47,105 nt of DNA from Rhizobium alarense. Its GTDB lineage: Bacteria > Pseudomonadota > Alphaproteobacteria > Rhizobiales > Rhizobiaceae. The notes below the pieces were generated by a model. That model saw only the letters and a program-made list of their open reading frames with translations. It had not been told where the DNA came from and did not search any database. Location: assembly GCF_021555155.1 (NCBI RefSeq), contig NZ_JAKGBU010000036.1, positions 1-47,105 of the forward strand, read 5' to 3'. Position 1 is the first letter of the stretch. Every line of letters starts with the position of its first letter. Shown here piece by piece: positions 25,166 to 34,133 of the stretch. The position numbers were made by a program, and so were the translations under genes.

Positions 25166-26074
25166 ATGGCATTTTGCGATTACGTGCCAGATCTTCTATG
25201 CAGATTCCCGGCCCTTGACGACACGACCATCCGCATCGCGCGAAAGACGATCGACGACGGTTTCAAGGGCCTCGTTCGCGCCTACGTGAACATCATCGAC
25301 GCGGCGGTGCAGCCGCTGCAGGTCTTTTTGAACTTCCTCGAACGGACCTTCGTGACCTCGCCCTGGCCGATCATCCTGCTCTGCATGCTGGCGATCGTCT
25401 ATTTCGGCAGCCGCAACATCAAGATCACGATCGGCACGGCGGTGTCGATGTTCCTGATCGGCCTGATGGGCCTCTGGAACGATACGATGGTGACGCTCGC
25501 GATGGTAACCGTCTGTACGCTGATCGCGATCGTCGTCGGCATTCCGATCGGCATCCTCATGGCGCGCTCCGACCGTGTCCAGTCCTTCGTGAACCCGGTG
25601 CTCGACGTGATGCAGACGATGCCGAGTTTCGTCTACCTGATCCCGGTCGTCATGATCTTTGGCATCGGCAAGGTGCCCGGCCTGATCGCAGTCGTCATCT
25701 ACGCCGTGCCGCCGATGATCCGCCTCACCAATCTCGGCATCCGGCTCGTCGACAAGGAAGTGCTGGAGGCGGCGGACGCCTTTGGCTCGTCCGGCTGGCA
25801 GAAGCTCAAGAACGTGCAGATGCCGCTGGCGCTTCCCACCATCATGGCCGGCATCAACCAGACCATCATGATGTCGCTTGCCATGGTCGTCGTCGCCTCG
25901 ATGGTCGGTGTCGGCGGTCTCGGCAAGAACGTTCTCCAGGCGATCAACAACCAGTTCTTCACCGTCGGCTTCCTCAACGGTTTCGCACTGGTGGCGATCG
26001 CGATCATTTTCGACCGGACCAGCCAGGCCTATGGCAAGCGTCTGCAGAAGCATTCGGAGGTGGTCCATGGCTAG
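25166..26074 (+). CDS. proW: Betaine ABC transporter permease (ProW/OpuAB-like)
   Basis: 302 residues with an amphipathic N-terminal region and about seven membrane segments. The cytoplasmic coupling motif is EAADAFGSSGWQKLKNVQMPLALPTIMAG, split here: EAADAFGSSGWQKL then NVQMPLALP, which is the EAA loop of importers. MQTMPSFVYLIPVVMIFGIGKVPG is a strongly conserved ProW block. The ATG at 25166 follows AAAGGGGA; open sequence upstream is non-coding. It overlaps the ATPase gene by 8 bp. Confidence 0.92.
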   Translation: MAFCDYVPDLLCRFPALDDTTIRIARKTIDDGFKGLVRAYVNIIDAAVQPLQVFLNFLERTFVTSPWPIILLCMLAIVYFGSRNIKITIGTAVSMFLIGLMGLWNDTMVTLAMVTVCTLIAIVVGIPIGILMARSDRVQSFVNPVLDVMQTMPSFVYLIPVVMIFGIGKVPGLIAVVIYAVPPMIRLTNLGIRLVDKEVLEAADAFGSSGWQKLKNVQMPLALPTIMAGINQTIMMSLAMVVVASMVGVGGLGKNVLQAINNQFFTVGFLNGFALVAIAIIFDRTSQAYGKRLQKHSEVVHG

Positions 26075-27116
26075 TCACGAAATCGAGATCAAGAGCCTCT
26101 ACAAGATCTTCGGCCCCAACGGCCGCGACTATGTCGAGCAGGTCAAGAACGGTCTCGGCAAGGCGGAGCTCAACGAGAAATACGGCCATGTTCTCGGCCT
26201 TCAGGACATCAACATCCTGATGCCGGCGGGCGGCGTGATGGTCGTCATGGGCCTGTCCGGGTCCGGCAAGTCGACCCTCATCCGCCATATCAACCGGCTG
26301 ATCGAGCCGACCTCCGGCGAGGTTCTCTATGACGGCGTCGACGTCTGCAAGATGAACGAGAACGACCTTCGCGAATTCCGTCGCCACAAGACGGCGATGG
26401 TGTTCCAGAAGTTCGCGCTCCTGCCGCACCGCACCGTCATCGAAAACACGATCTACGGGCTGGAAATCCAGGGTGTGCCGGATAGCGAGAGCCGCATTCG
26501 CGCCCGCGGTTGGATCGAACGCGTCGGGCTTTCCGGCTTCGAGAACCATTACCCGAACCAGCTTTCGGGCGGCATGCAGCAGCGCGTGGGCCTTGCCCGC
26601 GCGCTCACCAACGACGCCGACATCCTGCTGATGGACGAGGCCTATTCGGCCCTCGATCCGCTGATCCGCGTCGACATGCAGACGGTTCTGCTCGATCTGC
26701 AGAAGGAGCTGAAGAAGACCGTCGTCTTCATCACCCACGACCTCGACGAGGCGCTGCGTCTCGGTGACAAGATCGCCATCCTGCGCGACGGCAAGGTGGT
26801 GCAGCAGGGGACCGGGCAGGAAATCGTCCTGAAGCCGGCCGACGACTATATCACCGCCTTCGTCAAGGAGGTGAACCGTGGTCGCGTCATCAACGTCGAG
26901 ACGATCATGACGCCGATCTCCGGCAATCCGGACGGCCCGCCGATCGTCCGGGGCACGGTGCTCGAGTCCGCCGCGCGCCTCCTGACGGCCGCCGGCCAGA
27001 GCGCCGGCCATGTGGTGGACGAGAACGGCAGGACGATGGGCCGCATCAGCCTCGAGAACATCATCACCGCCATGGTGACGCCGACCAGCCATGAGGAACC
27101 GGCGCAGGCGGCCTGA
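26067..27116 (+). CDS. proV: Betaine ABC transporter ATP-binding protein (ProV/OpuAA-like)
   Basis: 349 residues. Walker A GLSGSGKST, Q-loop VFQKFALLPHRTV, signature LSGGMQQR, Walker B ILLMDEAYSALDP and switch His in ITHD are all intact. A C-terminal region (about 270-345, with VVDENGRTMGRISLENII) resembles part of the CBS domains that sense ionic strength in OpuA, although only about one CBS repeat seems present. The ATG at 26067 overlaps the permease stop. A terminator follows. Confidence 0.93.
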   Translation: MASHEIEIKSLYKIFGPNGRDYVEQVKNGLGKAELNEKYGHVLGLQDINILMPAGGVMVVMGLSGSGKSTLIRHINRLIEPTSGEVLYDGVDVCKMNENDLREFRRHKTAMVFQKFALLPHRTVIENTIYGLEIQGVPDSESRIRARGWIERVGLSGFENHYPNQLSGGMQQRVGLARALTNDADILLMDEAYSALDPLIRVDMQTVLLDLQKELKKTVVFITHDLDEALRLGDKIAILRDGKVVQQGTGQEIVLKPADDYITAFVKEVNRGRVINVETIMTPISGNPDGPPIVRGTVLESAARLLTAAGQSAGHVVDENGRTMGRISLENIITAMVTPTSHEEPAQAA

Positions 27117-27148
27117 GCAGGCCTGCGGACGGAACCACATTTTCTCGA

Positions 27149-27182
27149 CCCGGCGGCGCGTCGGCGCGCCGCCGGGGTTTTT
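27149..27182 (+). terminator. Rho-independent terminator after the betaine transporter operon
   Basis: CCCGGCGGCGCG / CGCGCCGCCGGG, a perfect 12-bp stem with a 4-nt loop, followed by GTTTTT. Confidence 0.9.
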
Positions 27183-27212
27183 GCCGTCGGCGAAGTTCGT
27201 AACCTTGTCGGG

Positions 27213-27232
27213 ATATAAAGATTCCTTTATAT
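27213..27232. promoter_or_regulatory. AT-rich operator candidate upstream of bmt
   Basis: ATATAAAG-ATTC-CTTTATAT, an 8+8 bp perfect inverted repeat about 85 bp before the bmt start. Short AT-rich palindromes of this kind are bound by ArsR-family regulators of methionine/SAH metabolism in proteobacteria, which would suit bmt. The regulator assignment is inference. Confidence 0.5.
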
Positions 27233-27315
27233 GATCGGGCATCATCGCTCCGGCTCACACTGCGTGGAGCGCCCGCAGCGCCAGACGGCCGCAAGGCCGG
27301 ATAAGGACGATACCG

Positions 27316-28335
27316 ATGACCACCGACATCAACCCGCTCGCCGACCTGCTTTCGGAAAAGCCCTTCCTCCTTGCCGACGGGGCCACCGGCACCTCGCTCT
27401 TCGCGATGGGCCTCGAAGCCGGCGAGGCTCCGGAATTGTGGAACGAGGCCAAGCCCGAGAACATCACGAAGCTGCATCAGGATTTCGTCGATGCCGGCGC
27501 CGACATCATCCTGACCAACACGTTCGGCGGCACGCGCCATCGCCTGAAGCTGCACCACGCGCAGGATCGGGTGTTCGATCTCAACAGGACCGCGGCCGAA
27601 ATCGCCCGCGCCGTCGCCGACAAGGCACCGCGCAAGATCATCGTCGCCGGTTCCGTCGGCCCGACGGGCGAACTGCTCGTGCCGCTCGGCGCGCTGACCT
27701 ATGACGGCGCGGTCGCGGCCTTCGTCGAGCAGATCGAGGGCCTGAAGGCCGGCGGCGCCGACGTCGCCTGGATCGAGACCATGTCGTCGCCGGAGGAAAT
27801 CCGCGCAGCGGCGGAAGCCGCCGTGAAGGTCGGCATGCCCTTCGTCTATACCGGATCCTTCGACACGGCCGGAAAGACCATGATGGGCCTGCATCCGAAG
27901 GACATCCACGGCGTCGCGAAGGATATCGGCGCCGGCCCGCTCGCCGTCGGCGCCAATTGCGGCGTCGGCGCGTCCGACATCCTCTCCACGCTGCTCGACA
28001 TGACCGGCGCCGATCCGTCGGCGACCATCGTCGTCAAGGGCAATTGCGGCATCCCGGAATATCGCGGCGCCGAGATCCACTATTCCGGCACGCCGCCGCT
28101 CATGGCCGAATATGCCCGCCTCGCCCGCGACGCCGGCGCCCGCATCATCGGCGGCTGCTGCGGCACGTCCTGCGAACATCTCGCGGCGATGCGCGTTGCC
28201 CTCGATGCGCACGAAAAACGCGAGCGCCCGTCCCTGGAAACCATCGTCGAGGTGATCGGTCCGCTGCGGAACAAGACCGCCAACGAGGGCGCCTCGGCCC
28301 CTGCCCGCGAGCGCAGCGGCCGGCGGCGGGGCTGA
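27316..28335 (+). CDS. bmt: Betaine-homocysteine S-methyltransferase
   Basis: 339-residue homocysteine S-methyltransferase (pfam S-methyl_trans type). The N-terminal ADGATGTSLFAMG, the zinc Cys in VGANCGVGASD and the C-terminal GGCCGTSCEH pair are all in place. It moves a methyl from glycine betaine to homocysteine, giving dimethylglycine and methionine; a gene of this kind was characterised in Sinorhizobium meliloti. The position next to the betaine importer supports betaine as donor rather than S-methylmethionine. RBS AAGGA precedes the ATG. The last 15 residues (ARERSGRRRG) are basic and unlike the catalytic domain. Confidence 0.9.
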   Translation: MTTDINPLADLLSEKPFLLADGATGTSLFAMGLEAGEAPELWNEAKPENITKLHQDFVDAGADIILTNTFGGTRHRLKLHHAQDRVFDLNRTAAEIARAVADKAPRKIIVAGSVGPTGELLVPLGALTYDGAVAAFVEQIEGLKAGGADVAWIETMSSPEEIRAAAEAAVKVGMPFVYTGSFDTAGKTMMGLHPKDIHGVAKDIGAGPLAVGANCGVGASDILSTLLDMTGADPSATIVVKGNCGIPEYRGAEIHYSGTPPLMAEYARLARDAGARIIGGCCGTSCEHLAAMRVALDAHEKRERPSLETIVEVIGPLRNKTANEGASAPARERSGRRRG

Positions 28336-28373
28336 GGCTTTGCCGGCACCGCAGAGCAACGAGGCCGCCCGAC

Positions 28374-28390
28374 ACCGCCGCAGGCGGTTT
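28374..28390 (+). terminator. Weak terminator after bmt
   Basis: ACCGCC-GCA-GGCGGT followed by TT. The stem is short; it lies between the convergent bmt and aminotransferase genes. Confidence 0.35.
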
Positions 28391-28519
28391 GCCATGAGCC
28401 GGACACCCTATCGCGCCATCCCGCGCTGCGCACGCGCCGCGCGGACGGCCATGCAATCCTGATCGACGGCATCGGGGCTGGCCACAGGGCAACCGACGTT
28501 CTCGGCGAGATCTGACCGG

Positions 28520-29656
28520 TCAGTGTGCTTCGGCGAGGAATGCCCGCCACGCCGCAAGACCCGCATCGATGTTGCGGCGGCCGAAACCGACGCGGAAGCG
28601 GTCCGCAGGAGCCGGCAGCAGGTCCGAGACGAACAGGCTTGCCGGCAGCAGCAGCACGCCCTTCTCCTCGACCAGCCGCCGGCAATGCTCTTCGATACCG
28701 TCCGCACCGAGATAGCGCGTGAAGGCGACGCAGCCGCCGTCCGGCGCGGCCCATTCGTAGAGATGCCGACAGCCGGCAAAGAACGCGCCGAGCTTCTCCA
28801 GGTTTTCCGCGCAGCGCGCGCGGTTGCGGGCGAGGATCGTCGCGCGCGCCTTGAGCGCGATCCGGGCGAGCACTTCCGAAGGGCGCGCGTTGCAGATGGA
28901 AAGGTAGTGTTTCATCTTTTCCATGCGCGCGAGAAGCGCGCGGTCGCGGCAGGCGATCCAGCCGATGCGCAGGCCCGGCATGCCGTAGGCCTTGGACATG
29001 ACGTTGAGGGAAACGCCTCTGTCGAACAGATCGGCCGCCTGCGGCAGGCGTTTCGCATCGTCGATTTCGAGGCCGCGATAGACCTCGTCGGAAAAGAGAT
29101 GGATGCCGCGCGCGGCACAGAGATCGGCAAGGCCGCGGAAAATTGCCGGCTCGGCAATCGCGCCCGTCGGATTGTTCGGAAAGTTGACGGCGATCAGCTT
29201 CGTCTGCGGCCTTATGGCCCTGCGCACCTCGTCGAGGTCGATCTGCCAGCGGTTTTCCGGCCTGAGCGCCACGCCGGTGACATGGCGGGTGATCGTCACC
29301 GGCAATGTCTCCATCGACTGGTAATTCGGCACCGTCACGATGGCGTGGTCGCCCGCCTCCAGCAAGGCATGCATGGCGCAAAAGAGTCCCTCCTCCGCGC
29401 CGGCGAAGGTCAGGATGTCGGCGCCGGAGAGCGTGTCATAGGTCGAGGCGATGGTGTCGCGCAGCGCCGGCGCGCCCCAGGTCTCCGTATAGCCAAGCGT
29501 CAGCCGCTCCCAGGCGTCGCGATCCTCGGCGTCGGCAAGCGCAAGCAGGTCGCCCATGCGCATGGTTTCGGCATCGCTCGCCGTCATGTGGTGGCGAGCC
29601 GCGAACTCCCATGTCGAAAAATGGGTTTCCAGCCGGAAGTCGGGCAATGCCGTCAT
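28520..29656 (-). CDS. PLP-dependent aminotransferase, class I/II
   Basis: 378 residues, fold type I. NFPNNPTGA and SKAYGMPGLRIGW, which carries the Schiff-base lysine, are clear, and FRVGFGRRN supplies the substrate carboxylate-binding Arg. The exact substrate is not visible. It is cotranscribed with a YheO/DauR-type regulator whose stop lies 1 bp before its ATG, a pairing that suggests catabolism of an amino acid sensed by that regulator. A start further upstream would overlap the regulator, so the ATG at 29656 was chosen. Confidence 0.88.
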   Translation of the reverse strand: MTALPDFRLETHFSTWEFAARHHMTASDAETMRMGDLLALADAEDRDAWERLTLGYTETWGAPALRDTIASTYDTLSGADILTFAGAEEGLFCAMHALLEAGDHAIVTVPNYQSMETLPVTITRHVTGVALRPENRWQIDLDEVRRAIRPQTKLIAVNFPNNPTGAIAEPAIFRGLADLCAARGIHLFSDEVYRGLEIDDAKRLPQAADLFDRGVSLNVMSKAYGMPGLRIGWIACRDRALLARMEKMKHYLSICNARPSEVLARIALKARATILARNRARCAENLEKLGAFFAGCRHLYEWAAPDGGCVAFTRYLGADGIEEHCRRLVEEKGVLLLPASLFVSDLLPAPADRFRVGFGRRNIDAGLAAWRAFLAEAH

Positions 29657-29657
29657 G

Positions 29658-30305
29658 TCAACGTTCCTTCTTCGCCTCGCCGCGTGCCTCGGCGAGGTAG
29701 TTGTAGATCGAGGCGCGGGAACTGCCGATGAGACCGGCGAGGTGCTCGACGGCATTGCGCGTCCGGAACAGGCCCGCACGGTCGAGCTCGCCGACCATTG
29801 CGACCCGCTCCTTGCGTTTGAGAGCCGAGAGCGCCAATCCCTGCCCCTTCAGCCAGGCATGCAGGGCATTGTTGATCGCCTCGCGCCAGTCCCCCTCGAA
29901 GAGGGAGGCAGGGCGCGGCCCGGGCGTGCCGGCAAAGGCCGCCAGCAGCTTCACGGCGTCGTCGATCCGCGAGACGTCCATATTGATGCAGAGCAGGCCG
30001 ACAGCAGTGCCTGCGTCGTCCCGGAGCACGGCGGTCACGGATTTCAGCCGCCGTCCGTCCGTGCCGGTCTTTTCATAGGGCCCGAGCACCTTTTCGTCCG
30101 TGCCGGACGGCGGAAACTCCGCTTCGACCAGCGAATCCATGCCTGGCCGACGGCCGGAGAAGGCGTTCCAGATCGCCGAGATGCAGCCGGAGGCAAGGTC
30201 GTGGAGCACGACCTCCGCATGGGGGTAGAGCAAGGCGCTGATGGCAGCCGCGGCCGGCTCATGCAGGCGAAGCATCGGCGCGACGAGGGAGGATCGTGTC
30301 GTCAT
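29658..30305 (-). CDS. YheO/DauR-type transcriptional regulator (PAS-like domain plus HTH)
   Basis: 215 residues. The N-terminal half (VVLHDLASGCISAIWNAFSGR, then GLLCINMDVS) is the YheO-like PAS domain; the C-terminal 60 residues (ELDRAGLFRTRNAVEHLAGLIGSSRASIYNYL) form the DauR-like helix-turn-helix. Family members respond to amino acids such as D-arginine. An inverted repeat about 40 bp upstream of its ATG is a candidate autoregulatory operator. The ATG at 30305 was chosen because the family start begins there. Confidence 0.85.
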   Translation of the reverse strand: MTTRSSLVAPMLRLHEPAAAAISALLYPHAEVVLHDLASGCISAIWNAFSGRRPGMDSLVEAEFPPSGTDEKVLGPYEKTGTDGRRLKSVTAVLRDDAGTAVGLLCINMDVSRIDDAVKLLAAFAGTPGPRPASLFEGDWREAINNALHAWLKGQGLALSALKRKERVAMVGELDRAGLFRTRNAVEHLAGLIGSSRASIYNYLAEARGEAKKER

Positions 30306-30343
30306 GACACAGCAGAAACAGGAAGCAATAACAAATGTCAATA

Positions 30344-30360
30344 TTAGATATTTTATCTAA
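30344..30360. promoter_or_regulatory. Operator candidate between the DauR-type regulator and the 115-residue gene
   Basis: TTAGATA-TTT-TATCTAA, a perfect 7+7 bp inverted repeat in the 129-bp divergent spacer. It could control both directions and is a likely site for the adjacent regulator. Confidence 0.5.
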
Positions 30361-30434
30361 GTTTGTGATCACGAGCCTTGCCCGCGCAGGCGTGGCGTCC
30401 TATCGATGACGGGACGATTCGAGGGGAGACAGAG

Positions 30435-30782
30435 ATGAACGCCGAAATGGCCGCCTTTCCCGACAGGGAGACGATCGCCGCGAAGCTCTCGACATTGGGC
30501 GAGTCCGACCAGGCTTTCCTGCGCCTGCTGATGGAAAACGCGCAACAGGACGAGAACTTCCTCTCCGGCCTGGACCTCTGCCTTCACGAGGCAGCCGAGG
30601 CCAAGTTCCTCAACTCGCTGAAGCTCGAGAGGCTCGGCGAGTGGCTGGGCGGCACGGCGCCGGCGCGCCTGCAGGTTCGGCTGATGGAGGCGGCGCGCTC
30701 CAGCCAGCACGCGGCCTACCAGGCCTTCCGCAACGGCCTTACCCGCTCCGGCGGCCTGGAACAGGCCTACCCCAGGGTGTGA
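30435..30782 (+). CDS. Hypothetical protein (115 residues)
   Basis: An all-helical looking, soluble acidic-to-neutral protein beginning MNAEMAAFPDRETIAAKLST, without signal peptide or membrane segment. The ATG at 30435 has GAGGGGAG 7 bases upstream. It diverges from the DauR-type regulator and converges with the LysR gene 8 bp away. Codon use is like that of its neighbours. No family recognised. Confidence 0.6.
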   Translation: MNAEMAAFPDRETIAAKLSTLGESDQAFLRLLMENAQQDENFLSGLDLCLHEAAEAKFLNSLKLERLGEWLGGTAPARLQVRLMEAARSSQHAAYQAFRNGLTRSGGLEQAYPRV

Positions 30783-30790
30783 CCGCTGCG

Positions 30791-31678
30791 TCAGCCGCCG
30801 GAAGGTCCGTCCGTGGAGACCGAAGGCGGCAGGAAGGCGCGGCGGATCATGTCCGCCAGTCCATCGATCGCCGGCCGCGCGCGCCTGCGGGTCCGCTTCA
30901 GAACGACCCGCGAGGAGTCGATCGGCGGGAAGCCGTCTTCCTGCGTCAGTTCGCGCGCGCCCTCGGGGATGTTGCTGCGCGACAGCGGCGCGACGGCAAG
31001 ACCGCTCGACACGGCCGAACGAAGGCCCCCGCTCGTGTCGCAGGTGAAGGCGATCCGGTACGGGATGCCGTGCAACTCCAAAGAACGCAGCGCGAAGTCG
31101 CGACACCAGTTCGAGTCCCAGTAGACGGCGATCGGCAGCGGTCGCTGCAGGTGCCTGTCGTGAACCGACGAGGCGACCCAGACGGTCGGGTCGACCACAA
31201 GCACCTCCCCGTCCGCTTCGTCCCGGCAATCGAAGATGACGGCGAGATCAAGCTCGTCGCTCTCCAGCGCCCGGAGTTGCTGCGCGGTATAGGCGCACAT
31301 CACGGTCACCTCCGCCGCGGGATGAGACTCCGCGAAGGCGGCCAGCGCCTGCGGCAGGATCGTGCGGCTGTATTCCTCCGGAATGCCGACCCGCACCGGC
31401 CCTTCGAGCGGCGCCGTCCCCATCGCCGCCGCTGCCTCCTCGACGAGCCCGACGATGCGGCGGGCATAGGGCAACAACCGCCTGCCGCTGCCGTTCATCA
31501 AAACGCCGCGCGGGCCGCGATCGAAGAGCGGCATACCCACCGCTTCCTCCAGCCGCCGCAACTGCATGCTCACCGCCGACTGCGTGCGGCCGAGCCTGTC
31601 GGCAGCGCGCGTGACGTTCTCCGTTTCCACCACGGCGAGGAAGGTCCTGAGCAGGTCGCTGTCAAGGGCGGGATACAT
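30791..31678 (-). CDS. LysR-family transcriptional regulator
   Basis: 295 residues. The N-terminal winged HTH, LDSDLLRTFLAVVETENVTRAADRLGRTQSAVSMQLRRLE (given here only by its start and end: LDSDLLRTF and SAVSMQLRRLE), is typical, followed by a periplasmic-binding-like effector domain. The effector is not identifiable. It diverges from a DUF1127 gene, with a palindromic T-N11-A type site between them, so that gene may be its target. Confidence 0.9.
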   Translation of the reverse strand: MYPALDSDLLRTFLAVVETENVTRAADRLGRTQSAVSMQLRRLEEAVGMPLFDRGPRGVLMNGSGRRLLPYARRIVGLVEEAAAAMGTAPLEGPVRVGIPEEYSRTILPQALAAFAESHPAAEVTVMCAYTAQQLRALESDELDLAVIFDCRDEADGEVLVVDPTVWVASSVHDRHLQRPLPIAVYWDSNWCRDFALRSLELHGIPYRIAFTCDTSGGLRSAVSSGLAVAPLSRSNIPEGARELTQEDGFPPIDSSRVVLKRTRRRARPAIDGLADMIRRAFLPPSVSTDGPSGG

Positions 31679-31717
31679 GGAAGCAATCTCATATCGTGAT
31701 TTCTGGCATCATCACTA

Positions 31718-31729
31718 TTCATTTGTGAA
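31718..31729. promoter_or_regulatory. Candidate LysR-type binding site
   Basis: TTCA-TTTG-TGAA inverted repeat between the LysR gene and the DUF1127 gene, compatible with the T-N11-A rule. Confidence 0.4.
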
Positions 31730-31779
31730 ATGTCCAGAGCTCCGTTCTGCTGCCCCGGCAGAACGAGGAGACAACAGAC

Positions 31780-31977
31780 ATGGAATGGATGCGGCGATGC
31801 AGACAGGCGACAGCGAACTGGCGGTGCCGTCGCCGCCAGCTGCGGGCGGAACGACACGACCTGAAGACGATCCTGGCGCGCGGGGACGACCACCTGCTGG
31901 AGGATATCGGTTTGACGCGAAGCGAGGCGGAACGGTTGATGGGCCTGCGAGAACAGCCCCAAAGGGACCGGACTTGA
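31780..31977 (+). CDS. DUF1127 small basic protein
   Basis: 65 residues. The C-terminal LLEDIGLTRSEAERLMG after an Arg-rich helix is the DUF1127 (YjiS-like) signature, here somewhat diverged. Short DUF1127 proteins of Rhizobiales are linked with RNA binding and with phosphate and growth physiology; this copy is not assigned. The ATG follows CGAGGAGA, and a strong terminator lies 32 bp past the stop. Confidence 0.75.
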   Translation: MEWMRRCRQATANWRCRRRQLRAERHDLKTILARGDDHLLEDIGLTRSEAERLMGLREQPQRDRT

Positions 31978-32009
31978 GCGCCGGAGCGCGGGCCCGCCGG
32001 AAGGGCGAA

Positions 32010-32050
32010 GCCGTCTCCCGTCCGGCCACCGGACGGGAGACGGCCTTTCG
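32010..32050. terminator. Bidirectional terminator between DUF1127 and VWA genes
   Basis: Perfect 16-bp arms (32010-32025 and 32029-32044) with a 3-nt loop, followed by CTTTCGGG on the plus strand. The two flanking genes converge here. Confidence 0.8.
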
Positions 32051-32052
32051 GG

Positions 32053-34119
32053 TTATTCGGCTTTCTCGCCGGCAAGGCCGCCGGCGAGCCGCACGAGCTG
32101 CAGGAACTCCGCCCGGTAGCCGAAGGGGTCGGTGCCGCGGGCCGCTTCGGCCAGCCCGAGGATCGAGCCGTAGGCGTAGTCCTGCAGGGCGGCCACGCCC
32201 TGCAGCTTCTGCCCGAAGGCGGCGACCGCGATCGAAAAGCGCACGTCGCCCGGCGCCTGCGCAAGGTCCGCGACCACATTCGCGTCCGTCACCGGCAGCG
32301 TCACGAGCGCGCTGGTGTCGCCCGTCGGCGTCTTGTAGCGCATCCTGACGAAGGCGAGTTCCGACGAGGCGGCGGCCGGTTCCGCCTCGGCGGCGCCGTA
32401 GCGCAGCGGGTCGTTCAGCACGGCCGGGCTGCCCTTCGGCGTCACCTCGTAGATCGCCGTCACGCGATGACCGGAGCCGATGTCGCCGGCATCGACCTTG
32501 TCGTTGTTGAAGTCCTCCCGGTTGAGCGCGCGCGTCTCGTAGCCGATCAGCCGGTACTCGGCGATGCGGGCGGGGTTGAACTCAACCTGGAACTTCACGT
32601 CCCTGGCGATCGGGAAGAGCGACGAACCCGCCTCCTCGACCAGCGCCTTCCGGGCTTCCGCCAGCGTGTCGACATAGGCGGCGGTGCCGTTGCCGTTCTG
32701 GGCGAGCGCCTGCATCATCGAATCGTTGTAGTTGCCGCGGCCGAAACCGAGCACCGAGAGGAAGATGCCGCTCTTGCGCTTCGCCTCGATCATCGCCTTG
32801 AGGTCCTCGTCGCTCGACGGGCCGACATTGAAATCGCCGTCGGTCGCGAGCATCACGCGGTTGACGCCGTCCTCGACGAAGCCCTTTTCGGCAAGCGCAT
32901 AGGCTGCCTCGATGCCCTCGGCACCCGCCGTCGAGCCGCCCGGCTGCAGGCCGTCGATCGCCGCGAGGATCCTTGCGCTGTCCTTCGCCGCCGTCGGCTC
33001 CAGCACCACCCCGGCATTGCCCGCATAGGTGACGATGGAGACCGTGTCCGTCGGCTTCAGCGTGCCGACGAGCAGCCGGAAGGCGCTCTTCAGGAGCGGC
33101 AGCTTGTCCGGCTCGTTCATCGAGCCGGAGACGTCGATCAGGAAGACGAGGTTGGCTGCCGGCTGCGTTGCGGCAACAGTCTCGTACCCCTTGATGCCGA
33201 TATGCAGCAGTTCGGTACCGGGGTTCCACGGGGTCGGAGTGACCGTCACCGTCGCGTTGAACGGTACCGCGGCGCTCTTCGGCCCCGCCCAGTCGTAGGG
33301 GAAATAGTTGACGAGCTCCTCGACGCGCACGGCCTCGCGGTCCGGCAGGCTGCCGGAGAGCAGCGAGCGCCGCACGAAGGAATAGGAGGCCGTGTCGACG
33401 TCCGCCGAGAAGGTCGAGACCGGCTCGTGCGCGACGCTCTTCACCGGGTTGGGATCGCCGGAGGCAAAGCGCTCGCGGTCATCGGCCTGAGGCACCGGCA
33501 GAGCGATGACATCGGTCGGCTGGACGAGCGTCCGGGTCAGGGCACGCGTCTGGCCCGCCTGGCCGATCGAGAGCTGCGGCTCTTCGGCAAGCACGGCATC
33601 CGCCTGCGATTCCGCGGCTTCGACGGCACCGGCGGCCGGCGCCGGCTCGGCGACGGTCGTCTCGTCCGCTGCCGTGCGGCTGTCGGGAAGCGGTGCGACC
33701 TTGCGCGCCTTGTCCGCGCCGGATGGCTTTTGGCCGGTCTCCGACTTGCCGGCGGAAAGACTGCTGCCGGCATCGACCTGGCCGTCCGCGACCGGCCCGG
33801 CCTCCCGCCGTTCCACCTGGGGCGTCAGCGAAACGGCGCCGTTGCGCACGAGTTCGAGAGTGACGAGGCCGGCGACGGGCACGACGAGAAGCGTGGCAAG
33901 CGCCGAGCCAGCGAGAAGTCTGCGGTTCATGATGGGGCTCCAAATCCGGTTGAGGATGGAGCTTCGACGCCCGCCTGCGGCCGATCCTTGGGCGGCGTCC
34001 CGATTTTTTTCCGCGCCGTCGAACGCCGACATGGCGGCGGCGAGCGCCCGCGTGCGGGCATCCGCATCCGGAGACGGCGGGGTCCTGCGGGCGAGTCGTT
34101 CAAGATCGAGATCGGTCAT
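32053..34119 (-). CDS. Membrane-anchored von Willebrand factor A domain protein (YfbK-like)
   Basis: 688 residues: a short cytoplasmic N-terminus (1-65), one membrane segment (about 68-90), a Pro/Ala-rich linker, a YfbK-type N-terminal block (AHEPVSTFSADVDTASYSFV, about 230-250), a VWA domain with the MIDAS motif DVSGSM (329-334) and ATDGDFNVG, then a C-terminal YfbK domain. It is likely periplasmic. The ECF sigma gene ends 14 bp upstream, the usual partner. The N-terminal cytoplasmic part could act like an anti-sigma segment, but that is speculation. Confidence 0.85.
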   Translation of the reverse strand: MTDLDLERLARRTPPSPDADARTRALAAAMSAFDGAEKNRDAAQGSAAGGRRSSILNRIWSPIMNRRLLAGSALATLLVVPVAGLVTLELVRNGAVSLTPQVERREAGPVADGQVDAGSSLSAGKSETGQKPSGADKARKVAPLPDSRTAADETTVAEPAPAAGAVEAAESQADAVLAEEPQLSIGQAGQTRALTRTLVQPTDVIALPVPQADDRERFASGDPNPVKSVAHEPVSTFSADVDTASYSFVRRSLLSGSLPDREAVRVEELVNYFPYDWAGPKSAAVPFNATVTVTPTPWNPGTELLHIGIKGYETVAATQPAANLVFLIDVSGSMNEPDKLPLLKSAFRLLVGTLKPTDTVSIVTYAGNAGVVLEPTAAKDSARILAAIDGLQPGGSTAGAEGIEAAYALAEKGFVEDGVNRVMLATDGDFNVGPSSDEDLKAMIEAKRKSGIFLSVLGFGRGNYNDSMMQALAQNGNGTAAYVDTLAEARKALVEEAGSSLFPIARDVKFQVEFNPARIAEYRLIGYETRALNREDFNNDKVDAGDIGSGHRVTAIYEVTPKGSPAVLNDPLRYGAAEAEPAAASSELAFVRMRYKTPTGDTSALVTLPVTDANVVADLAQAPGDVRFSIAVAAFGQKLQGVAALQDYAYGSILGLAEAARGTDPFGYRAEFLQLVRLAGGLAGEKAE

Positions 34120-34133
34120 CGTCTGTCCTTCCG

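Noticed and set aside
28391-28519. Small ORF of 22 codons (MSRTPYRAIPR) after bmt
   Set aside because: No ribosome binding site, Arg/Ala composition typical of chance frames, and no terminator of its own.
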